Assembly (NCBI RefSeq): GCF_000293785.1
Contig: NZ_AKZI01000007.1
Coordinates: forward strand, 1 to 64,000
Direction: 5' to 3'
DNA from: Rhodovulum sp. PH10
GTDB lineage: Bacteria > Pseudomonadota > Alphaproteobacteria > Rhizobiales > Xanthobacteraceae
Length of the DNA stretch: 64,000 bases
The notes under the pieces are model-generated. The model was not told where the DNA came from and did not search any database. It saw nothing but the letters and a program-made list of their open reading frames with translations. Below, in pieces: positions 36,196-43,296 of the stretch (the stretch's first letter is position 1; each line of letters begins with the position of its first letter). The position numbers and the translations under genes are program-made.

Positions 36196-37062
36196 TCACG
36201 CCTCTCTTGCGTAGGCCAGAGCCTCGCCGGTGGCAAGCGCCGGGGCCGCGTCGTTGCGCGCCTGCACGGCGGCGAGCGCCGCCTCGGCGATGCGGCGAGG
36301 CCGCTCGTCGAGCCCGCGCCATTTGGCCGCCCGGCCGCGTGGATCGATCTCCAGGAGTTTCACGCCGGCCGGCACCTCCAGCCCGTCCCTCACCACCCCG
36401 CGCAAAATGCCGTCCATCGGCGCTGCGATCACCGTGCCATCGAGATGGCCGATCGGAAAGCCGACGAAGACGCGCGCGCCGATCTCCACCGGGCTGCGCC
36501 AGCGGCCCGGCACCTTCGCATAGACGAAGCGTTCGCCGCCCACCCCGCCGAGCCGGCTGTGCACGCCGTCGGCGGCGTCGGTGGTGCCGCGGGTGACCAC
36601 GCGGCCCGACACCGCGGGCCGGGTCTCCACCGCGATGTCGCAGTTCGCCCACACGCGAAAGCCCGGCCCGAGGCCGACGGTGACGCGGGCGAGATGGCGC
36701 AGATCCGGCGTCACCGCATGCTTGTGCATGCGGGCATCGACCAGCACGTCGACCGGGGCGTGCACCATCAGGTCGAGCAGGCCGAGCCGGGTCACCGCCA
36801 CCGTGTCGGGCACCGCCAGCACCGGCGCGAGGTCGATCCAATGGTCGGCGCGCCGGCCGGACACCTCCTCCACCGCGACCGCGTCGTCGTAGAGCGCGTC
36901 GTGAAACGCCATGCCGCGCCGGATCACCGGCGGGTGCGGGTCGTGCGCCAGCACCACGGCGTGGCCGGCGCGATGCAGGAGCACCGCGACCGCGGAGGCG
37001 ATCTCGTTGGTGCCGAGCACCACGGCGAGGGGACGGCGGCCGAACCGCGCGATTTTGGTCAT
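36196..37062 (-). CDS. yqeB: YqeB-family selenium-dependent molybdenum hydroxylase system protein
   Basis: A 288-residue protein of the YqeB/EF2563 family, a genomic marker of molybdenum hydroxylases that carry labile selenium at the active site. Recognisable features: a degenerate Rossmann start VVLGTNEIASAVAVLLHRAGHAVVLAHDP, PPVIRRGMAFHDALYDD, VDVLVDARMHKH, VTVGLGPGF, then ARVFVGFPIGHLDGTVIAAPMDGILRGVVRDGLEVPAGVKLLEIDPRGR. The ATG at 37062 fits the family; the upstream frame is a shadow. It lies 89 bases upstream of the ModE-like gene on the same strand and is preceded by two palindromes at 37315-37362. Neither SelD nor YqeC is in the window. Confidence 0.82.
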   Translation of the reverse strand: MTKIARFGRRPLAVVLGTNEIASAVAVLLHRAGHAVVLAHDPHPPVIRRGMAFHDALYDDAVAVEEVSGRRADHWIDLAPVLAVPDTVAVTRLGLLDLMVHAPVDVLVDARMHKHAVTPDLRHLARVTVGLGPGFRVWANCDIAVETRPAVSGRVVTRGTTDAADGVHSRLGGVGGERFVYAKVPGRWRSPVEIGARVFVGFPIGHLDGTVIAAPMDGILRGVVRDGLEVPAGVKLLEIDPRGRAAKWRGLDERPRRIAEAALAAVQARNDAAPALATGEALAYAREA

Positions 37063-37314
37063 GGTCGGATCCTCGGGCGGGCGGGAGCGCCCCGGCGTTC
37101 TCGTTGGGAAGAGCAAGCCGCAGGCCAGAGGCGGAGGACGCCGCGGCGCGCCGTCGACGAGCTGCCGCCGGGCCGGTGTCACGGCGGACCGGTCGGCGCG
37201 AAGCGACGGTCGTTCAACGGCTTGTGTGGGATTTGTCGGCTTTGCGCCGGGCCGGCCCCTCGCCCCGGCCGGGCGCCGTCCGCGCGGAGGAATGGGCCCG
37301 GCCGCGCCGCCTGT

Positions 37315-37362
37315 GCTGTATCCTACATGATACAGCTTTCGGCCTGTCGCAGTTGCGACAGG
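37315..37362. promoter_or_regulatory. Two adjacent palindromes upstream of yqeB
   Basis: First palindrome gctgtatc-ctacat-gatacagc (37315-37336), perfect eight-base arms. Second cctgtcgca-gt-tgcgacagg (37343-37362), perfect nine-base arms. Their centres are 27 bases apart. The gtatc/gatac arms of the first recur near the importer operon and at 39871-39888 before the hydroxylase genes. They stand 250-300 bases upstream of yqeB. Confidence 0.65.
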
Positions 37363-37441
37363 ATGTCGGATGACGGCCACGGCCTGCAGATCGGCCCATA
37401 CCGCTCGATCCCATGTCACTCACGACGAGCGCCGCCCCACC

Positions 37442-37660
37442 CGCTCGTTCCCGCGTAAGCAGGAACCCAGCGTTTCTTTTCCCGGCCTGGGCGTTTCCGG
37501 GCCCCCGCTTTGCGCTCGGGACTGCACGCATCGCCTCGAATGCAAGCGTCCGTCATGCGCGGGCTTCGACCCGCGCATCCATCGAAATCAAAAAACGTCT
37601 TTGTTTTCGGTGTGATGGATCGCCGGGTCGCGGCCTAGGCCGGCCCGGCGACGACGGCGG
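37442..37660. repeat. REP-like intergenic repeat
   Basis: Includes cgttcccgcgtaagcaggaac, atgcgcggg-cttcga-cccgcgcat (37555-37578, perfect arms), and tcgccggg/cccggcga (37620-37627 and 37644-37651) around a catcgaaatcaaaaaacg core. This pattern of gtcatgc-gggctt-gacccg-gcatccat followed by a gccgggtc hairpin is common as an interspersed intergenic repeat in Hyphomicrobiales genomes. It separates pxpA from the yqeB operators. Confidence 0.65.
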
Positions 37661-37714
37661 AGACCTCGGCGGCCGCCGCGACTTCAACTGAATACTGCGA
37701 GACCGACGACACGC

Positions 37715-38575
37715 TCACGCGGTCGCGTCGAGCCCGGGCGGGGCGTCGTCGGCGAGCGCCGGCACGACCGGCGCCGGCGCCACCACCGGCGCCACCACGA
37801 TCCCGGCGGCCTCGAGCGCGGCGCGGGTGGCGCGGGCGACCGTCACGCTGGTCGGCTCGTCGCCATGGATGCACAGCGTGTCGGCGGCGACCGCCACCCG
37901 CCGGCCGCCGACCGAGGTGACCGCCCCCTCGAGCACGATGCCGACCGCCTGCCGGCCCACCGCCTCCGGCTCGGTCAGCACGGCGCCCGGCATGGCGCGC
38001 GGCGCGAGCGTGCCGTCGTCTTGGTAGCGGCGGTCGGCAAAGGCTTCGCGGGCGACCCGCAAGCCCTGCTCCTCGCCCGCCCGGATCAGCGCCGAGCCGG
38101 CCAGCCCGACGAAGACCAGCGCGGGATCGACCGCCTTGACCGCCCGCGCGATCGCCGTCGCATAGGCCGGATCGACCGCCGCCATGTTGTAGAGCGCGCC
38201 GTGCGCCTTCACGTGCGTCACCGGGCGGCCGACGCCGTGGGCGATCGCCTGCAGCGCGCCGATCTGGTAGGCGACCATCGGCTCGATGTCGGCGGGCTTC
38301 ATCTCGATGCGGCGACGGCCGAACCCCCACAGGTCGTTGAAGCCGGGATGCGCGCCGATCGCGACGCCGGCGGCCGCCGCGAGCCGGCACAGCCGCTGCA
38401 TGGTGACCGGATCGCCGGCATGGAACCCGCAGGCGACGTTGGCCGAGGTGACGATCTCCATCAGCTCGGCGTCGTGGCCGATGTCCCAGGCGCCAAAGCC
38501 TTCGGCGACGTCGGCATTGAGGTCGATGCGGGGACCGGAAGCGGCGGGCAGAACGGGGGCCGGGCAAAACACCAT
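37715..38575 (-). CDS. pxpA: 5-oxoprolinase subunit PxpA (LamB/YcsF family)
   Basis: A 286-residue LamB/YcsF-family protein. In PxpABC it participates in ATP-dependent opening of 5-oxoproline. Signatures: IDLNADVAEGFGAWDIGHD, ITSANVACGFHAGDP, VAIGAHPGFNDLWGFGRR, VTHVKAHGALYNMA, FADRRYQDDGTL and TLCIHGDEP. The tail after TRAALEAAGIVV is a valine/alanine/proline-rich extension. It is divergent from pxpC across 147 bases. PxpB, an obligate partner in the characterised Bacillus/E. coli enzyme, is absent from the window. Confidence 0.88.
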   Translation of the reverse strand: MVFCPAPVLPAASGPRIDLNADVAEGFGAWDIGHDAELMEIVTSANVACGFHAGDPVTMQRLCRLAAAAGVAIGAHPGFNDLWGFGRRRIEMKPADIEPMVAYQIGALQAIAHGVGRPVTHVKAHGALYNMAAVDPAYATAIARAVKAVDPALVFVGLAGSALIRAGEEQGLRVAREAFADRRYQDDGTLAPRAMPGAVLTEPEAVGRQAVGIVLEGAVTSVGGRRVAVAADTLCIHGDEPTSVTVARATRAALEAAGIVVAPVVAPAPVVPALADDAPPGLDATA

Positions 38576-38722
38576 GGACGGGTCCTTCTCCAGAGCGCGC
38601 GGACGCGAGGGCCGGGCGGGCTTGCCGAGCCGCGCCCGACGCCGCTAGATGAACGCGAGGCACCGGTGCTTGTCGAGAGCGCCCGGGGCTTTTCACGGCC
38701 CGCCTCGCCGCAACGGACCTGC

Positions 38723-39802
38723 ATGAAAAACGTTTCAGAGACCGCCCCCGCTTTGGCCGTGATCGCTCCGGGGCCACGCACCACCCTGCAGGATCTCGGA
38801 CGGGCCGGCTGGCAGCGGCTCGGCATTCCGGTGTCGGGCGCGCTCGATCCGGTGGCGCTCGCCGCGGCCAATCTTCTGGTCGGCAACCCGCCTGAGACCG
38901 GCGCGCTGGAGATCAGCTTCCTCGGGCCCACCTTGCGTGTCGAGGCGGAGAGCGTGCGGATCGCCTATGCCGGCGGCGCCGCCTCGCTCGAGCTTTTGTC
39001 GTCGTCGTCGTCGGACCCCGGTGCACCGGCACGACGGCTGCCGCCGCTCGCCAGCGTCCGCCTCGTGCGCGGCCAGACGATCCGCATCGGCGGGCTGACC
39101 GGCAGCACGGTCGGCTATCTTGCGGTCGAAGGCGGTTTTGCCGTCACGCCGTTTCTCGGCAGCGCCTCGACCTTGCCGCGCGCCGCGCTCGGCGGTTTTT
39201 CCGGCCGCCCGATCGCCGCCGGCGATTGCTTGGCGCTCGCCGCCGCGGATGCCCCGGAGCGGACCGAGCTGACGCTGCGGCACCTCGACCTCGCCGCCCC
39301 CGAACGCTGCCGGGTGATGCTCGGCCCGCAGGCCGACCATTTCACCCCCGAGGGCATCGAGACCTTTCTCTCGACACCGTGGGTGGTGTCGCCGGCGACC
39401 GACCGCATGGGCATGCGGCTCGAGGGGCCGGCGATCGCCCATCGTGGAACTGTCGACATCGTCACCGACGGCATTGCGCCGGGCACGGTGCAGGTGCCGG
39501 GCAGCGGCCTGCCGATCGTGCTCCTGGCCGACCGTCAGACCACCGGCGGCTACGCCAAGATCGCGACCGTCGTCTCGGCCGACCTGCCGGGGCTCGGCCG
39601 GCTCGCGCCCGGCGCCACCGTGCGCTTCGAGCGGGTCGACCGCGCGACCGCGGTCGCCGCGCGCCGCGCGCTGATCGCCACCATCGACGGACTGAAAGAG
39701 AGGCTGGTGGAGGCGGCCCCCGCCGATCTCGCCGCGCGGCTTTCGAGCGTCAATCTGATCGGCGGCTTTCTCGACATGTGCGCCGGCCCCGAGGAGAGCT
39801 GA
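38723..39802 (+). CDS. pxpC: 5-oxoprolinase subunit PxpC (biotin-dependent carboxyltransferase family)
   Basis: A 359-residue protein of the KipA/PxpC family (allophanate hydrolase subunit 2-like cyclophilin fold). Diagnostic segments: VIAPGPRTTLQDLGRAGWQRLGIPVSGALDPVALAAANLLVGNP, IGGLTGSTVGYLAVEGGF, MLGPQADHF, SPATDRMGMRLEG, VTDGIAPGTVQVPGSGLPIVLLADRQTTGGYAKIATVV. The ATG at 38723 follows the non-coding divergent gap; the larger frame upstream is a shadow of pxpA. Usually PxpB immediately precedes PxpC; here it is missing, so either a distant PxpB is used or the pair acts on another lactam. Confidence 0.88.
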   Translation: MKNVSETAPALAVIAPGPRTTLQDLGRAGWQRLGIPVSGALDPVALAAANLLVGNPPETGALEISFLGPTLRVEAESVRIAYAGGAASLELLSSSSSDPGAPARRLPPLASVRLVRGQTIRIGGLTGSTVGYLAVEGGFAVTPFLGSASTLPRAALGGFSGRPIAAGDCLALAAADAPERTELTLRHLDLAAPERCRVMLGPQADHFTPEGIETFLSTPWVVSPATDRMGMRLEGPAIAHRGTVDIVTDGIAPGTVQVPGSGLPIVLLADRQTTGGYAKIATVVSADLPGLGRLAPGATVRFERVDRATAVAARRALIATIDGLKERLVEAAPADLAARLSSVNLIGGFLDMCAGPEES

Positions 39803-39870
39803 TGCGCGCCGCACGCTCGCGAACCGCACGCTCGCCCGAGCGGCGATCCCCGGCGACGTGATAAATATCT

Positions 39871-39888
39871 GTATCGTGCAATCGATAC
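39871..39888. promoter_or_regulatory. GTATCG-N6-CGATAC palindrome upstream of the Mo-hydroxylase genes
   Basis: Perfect six-base arms with a six-base spacer, preceded by gcgacgtgataaata, which echoes the gcgacgagttatata before the importer operon. It lies about 620 bases upstream of the FAD-subunit start and 70 bases after pxpC. Confidence 0.5.
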
Positions 39889-40509
39889 GAAGTTTCCCGG
39901 AGCTTCACACTCTCTTCACCTCGCCTGCACTTTCTCATCAAGGCGCGGCGCGATCTTCTCACGTCCGGCGCGACACGCGCTGCGTTGCGCAGCCGCAACC
40001 GAGCGGCCGCGGCGACCCGAGACGCCGCACTGCGGCGACGCCGGCCGGTGCATTTCGCGATGCGCGCTCGCCGCGCGAACCGCTGCAGCGCACGCATATT
40101 TCGGCATCGCACCCGCTTTTTGCATTGCACGCATTCGCAGCGAACTGATCAGAACACCGTCACGCAGTGCAGCGACCATCGTGCATTCGACGGCACAACA
40201 CATGGTCCGCTGCGGCACAAGTTGTGACGAGGCTTTGAAAGTCCTGTAATACAATGCCTTTTTACAATGCGGGAGAACCCGCCGGACGGAGGCCTGCATT
40301 TGCGGAACCCCCGAGCCGTGATCTCACGGGTTGTCCGTACGTTAGAAAATATGCAGCTTGTGGTGATTGATCCTGTCGGCCGTCAGTCCGTCGAGGTCGC
40401 GCACCCAGGGTTCGGCACCACTCCGACGGCTCCACTCGTTCCGGCGCCGGGTGCCGGAGACATCGCACGACGAGGGCTCGCAGGGCCGGCCCCATCGCCG
40501 AGGTACAGC
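39889..40509. other. Long upstream region of the Mo-hydroxylase operon
   Basis: Over 600 bases without a supported gene and with lower GC than the surroundings. It holds a possible promoter near 40220-40255 (ttgtgac, ttgaaa and a tacaat box at 40250-40255), and several hairpin-prone stretches between 40262 and 40500. Short frames present are arginine-rich shadows. A long untranslated leader for the hydroxylase transcript is likely. Confidence 0.5.
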
Positions 40510-41397
40510 ATGAAACCTTTCGGATACGTCGCGGCCAAGGATTGCGAGCACGCGGTCGCGCTGCTCGCCCAGTACGGCAAGGGCGCAAGAGTGCTCGCCG
40601 GTGGCACCGACCTGCTCGCCGATCTGAAGTTCTCGCCGCACCCGCCGCCCGAGGTGGTGGTCGACGTTTCGCGCGTGAAGGAGATGAAGGGCATCTCGCT
40701 GACCGACGCGGGTCTGCGGATCGGCGCCATCACCACCCACGGCGAGATCATCGAGTCCTCGGTGGTGCAGCAGGTGATGCCGGCGCTGGCCGATGCGGCG
40801 GGCGTGATCGGCGCTCACCAGACGCGCAATCTCGGCACGCTCGGCGGCAACCTGATGACCTGCGTGCCGTCGATGGATTCCGGGCCGACGCTGCTCGCCC
40901 TCGACGCGCAGGTGACGATCGCGGGCCCCGCCGGCCGGCGCACCATTCCGCTGTCCGAGCTGTTCGTCGGCCCGCGCCGCACCAGCCTGCAGCCGGGCGA
41001 GCTGCTGGTCGACGTGCTGGTCCCGAAGGAGAACCTGAACAAGCCGACCGGCTTCCAGAAGTTCGGCCTGCGCAAGGGCCAGGCGCTGGCGCTGGTGAAC
41101 GCCGCCGCCAGCGCGTGGATGAACGACGGCCTGTTCTCCGAGCCGCGGATCGCGCTCGGCGCGGTGGCGCCGGTGGTCATCCGGGCCCCGAAGGCCGAGG
41201 CCTATCTCGCCGGCCGCCCGGTGTCCGAGGAGGCGATGGCCGAGGCCGGCCGCATCGCCGCCACCGAGGCGAAGCCGATCACCGACTTCCGCGCCAGCGC
41301 GGAGTATCGGCGCGACCTGGTCGCCGTGCTGGTCAAACGCTGCCTGGTGGCCGCCCTCGGGCGTGCGACGCCGAACCAAAAGGAGCTCGCATCGTGA
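40510..41397 (+). CDS. Molybdenum hydroxylase FAD-binding subunit (NdhF/CoxM-like)
   Basis: A 295-residue FAD subunit of a xanthine-dehydrogenase-family enzyme; it passes electrons from the iron-sulfur subunit to an acceptor. FAD-binding motifs: VLAGGTDLLADLKF (GGT[D/N] loop), IGAITTHGEII, IGAHQTRNLGTLGGNLMTCVPSMDSGPTLLALDAQVTI (TxGG loop) and FQKFGLRKGQALALVNAA. The ATG at 40510 gives a family-length protein; the frame upstream is in the untranslated region. The 3' end overlaps the next gene by four bases. Gene order FAD, FeS, L, M equals ndhFSLM of Eubacterium barkeri nicotinate dehydrogenase. Confidence 0.88.
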   Translation: MKPFGYVAAKDCEHAVALLAQYGKGARVLAGGTDLLADLKFSPHPPPEVVVDVSRVKEMKGISLTDAGLRIGAITTHGEIIESSVVQQVMPALADAAGVIGAHQTRNLGTLGGNLMTCVPSMDSGPTLLALDAQVTIAGPAGRRTIPLSELFVGPRRTSLQPGELLVDVLVPKENLNKPTGFQKFGLRKGQALALVNAAASAWMNDGLFSEPRIALGAVAPVVIRAPKAEAYLAGRPVSEEAMAEAGRIAATEAKPITDFRASAEYRRDLVAVLVKRCLVAALGRATPNQKELAS

Positions 41398-41909
41398 ATG
41401 TGACCCTCACCGTCAATGGCGAGACCCGGTCGGCCGAGGTGCCGCCGGAGACCACGTTGCTCGTGTTCCTGCGCGAGTATCTGAACCTCACCGGCGCCAA
41501 GACCGGGTGCGACATCGGCGACTGCGGCGCCTGCACCGTGATTCTCGACGGCAAGGCGGTGAACGCCTGCCTGATGCTGGCCGCCCAGGCGGACGGCCGC
41601 GACGTGATCACCATCGAGGGGCTGGCGACCCGCGAGGGCCTGCATCCGCTCCAGAAGGTGTTCGAGGAGACCGGCGCACTGCAATGCGGCTTCTGCGGCC
41701 CCGGCGTGATCCTCAGCGCCAAGGCGCTGCTCGACGAGAATCCCGCGCCGTCGAAGCAGGAGATCCGCAACGCTCTCGCCGGCAATCTGTGCCGCTGCAC
41801 CGGCTACGTGAAGATGATCGACGGCATCCAGGAAGTCGCCGAGACGATGCGGTCGGTGCCGACCCCCGCCCTTCCCGCCGCGAGCAAAGGTGAGCAGAAG
41901 CATGGCTGA
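41394..41909 (+). CDS. Molybdenum hydroxylase [2Fe-2S] subunit (NdhS/CoxS-like)
   Basis: A 171-residue iron-sulfur subunit with two [2Fe-2S] clusters. The plant-ferredoxin-type cluster uses Cys39, Cys44, Cys47 and Cys59 (GCDIGDCGACTVILDGKAVNAC); the second, alpha-helical cluster uses Cys98, Cys101, Cys133 and Cys135 (QCGFC and LCRCTGY). It starts at a GTG overlapping the FAD-subunit stop and ends eight bases inside the next gene, so all subunits are tightly coupled. Confidence 0.93.
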   Translation: MNVTLTVNGETRSAEVPPETTLLVFLREYLNLTGAKTGCDIGDCGACTVILDGKAVNACLMLAAQADGRDVITIEGLATREGLHPLQKVFEETGALQCGFCGPGVILSAKALLDENPAPSKQEIRNALAGNLCRCTGYVKMIDGIQEVAETMRSVPTPALPAASKGEQKHG

Positions 41910-43296
41910 CGTTCTCGACGTCCTCGAAAAAGACCACGTCGCGACCGAGTCCCTTCGCCGGAGCGACCAAGCCCTCCGCCTGCCGGTGGTGGCGCCGCCG
42001 ACCTCGCTGCCGCTCGACCCGCCGCTGGTTCCGCAGGTCGGCGAGCAGACCCACGCGGTCGGCCTCCGGGCGCAGCGTCCCGACAGCCGCAATCACGGCC
42101 TCGGCCTGACCCGCTACATCGACGACATCGCCCTGCCGGGCATGCTGTACGCCAAGATCAAGCGGGCCGGCATCTCCTCCGCCCGCATCGTCCGGATGGA
42201 CACCAGCAAGGCGGAAGCCATGCCGGGCGTCCATGCGGTGCTGCGCGGCAGCGAGATCCCGACCAACGTGTTCGGCACCTCGATCGTCGACCAACCGCTT
42301 CTGGCCGACCCGATCGTCCGCCAGGCCGGCGACGGCGTGGTGGCGGTCGCCGCGGTGACCGAGCAGATCGCGCAAGCCGCGATCGACGCCATCGAGATCG
42401 AGTACGAGCCGCTGCCGGGCGTCTACGACGCGCTCCAGGCGCTCGAGCCGGGCTCCCACAAGGTGCATGGCGGCGACACCAACGTCTATGCCAGGAAGGT
42501 GATCCGCCAGGGCGACGTCGAGAAGGGATTTGCCGAGTCCGACCGGATCTACGAGGGCCGCTACTACACGCCGGGCATCGAGCACGCCCCGATGGAGCCG
42601 TTCACCTCGATCGCCGACTGGGACGCCAACGGCCGCCTCACCGTGTACGCCTCGATCGGGCGCATCACGCTGGCGCGCGTCGATCTCTCCCGCACGCTCG
42701 GCATCCCGATCAGCCGCATCCGGGTGATCGGCACCGTGGTCGGCGGCAATTTCGGCGGCAAGAACGAGATCCGTCACGAGCCGGTGCTGGCGCTGCTCGC
42801 CAAGAAGGCGGGCCGCCCGGTGAAGGGCCGCTTCACGCGGGTCGAGGAGTTCATCGCCAGCACGATCCGGCACGCCTTCTACATGGACTACAAGACCGGC
42901 GTGACCACGGACGGCAAGATCATCGCCCGCAAGGTGCGCATGGTGCTGGACGGCGGCGCCTACTGCTCGTTCAGCGAGACCACGCTCGGCAAGGCGTGCA
43001 TCCTGTCGACCGGCCCCTACGTGATCCCGAACACCCACATCGAGGGGCAGGTCGTCTACACCAACAAGACGACGGCCGGCTCGATGCGCGGGTTCGGTGC
43101 CCCGCAGGTGTGCTTCGCCTACGAATCGCAGATGGACGACATCGCCCGCGATCTCGGCATCGACCCGATCGAGCTGCGGATGAAGAACTTCTTCCGCGAC
43201 GGCTCGATGACCTCGACGGGCCAGGTGCTGCACAGCGTGAAGGTGGCCGAGTCGCTGCAGAACGCCGTGAAGAAGTTCGGTTGGGAGGTGCGGTGA
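41902..43296 (+). CDS. Molybdenum hydroxylase large subunit, N-terminal half (NdhL-like)
   Basis: A 464-residue protein equal to the first half of a xanthine-dehydrogenase-type molybdopterin subunit. It has RYIDDIALPGMLYAKI, VGGNFGGKNE (Moco-contacting GG-FGGK loop, about residues 281-287) and SMRGFGAPQ (RGFG, about 396-399). An N-terminal extension of about 45 residues rich in proline precedes the family start. It ends with EVR and a TGA that overlaps the ATG of the next gene. Characterised split enzymes have the same sizes: NdhL of nicotinate dehydrogenase is about 50 kDa. The substrate here is not proven to be nicotinate. Confidence 0.85.
   Translation: MADVLDVLEKDHVATESLRRSDQALRLPVVAPPTSLPLDPPLVPQVGEQTHAVGLRAQRPDSRNHGLGLTRYIDDIALPGMLYAKIKRAGISSARIVRMDTSKAEAMPGVHAVLRGSEIPTNVFGTSIVDQPLLADPIVRQAGDGVVAVAAVTEQIAQAAIDAIEIEYEPLPGVYDALQALEPGSHKVHGGDTNVYARKVIRQGDVEKGFAESDRIYEGRYYTPGIEHAPMEPFTSIADWDANGRLTVYASIGRITLARVDLSRTLGIPISRIRVIGTVVGGNFGGKNEIRHEPVLALLAKKAGRPVKGRFTRVEEFIASTIRHAFYMDYKTGVTTDGKIIARKVRMVLDGGAYCSFSETTLGKACILSTGPYVIPNTHIEGQVVYTNKTTAGSMRGFGAPQVCFAYESQMDDIARDLGIDPIELRMKNFFRDGSMTSTGQVLHSVKVAESLQNAVKKFGWEVR

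Noticed and set aside
39858-40148. 96-residue frame upstream of the Mo-hydroxylase genes
   Set aside because: Composition is arginine/serine-rich without domain features, no convincing ribosome-binding site, and it overlaps the operator region.
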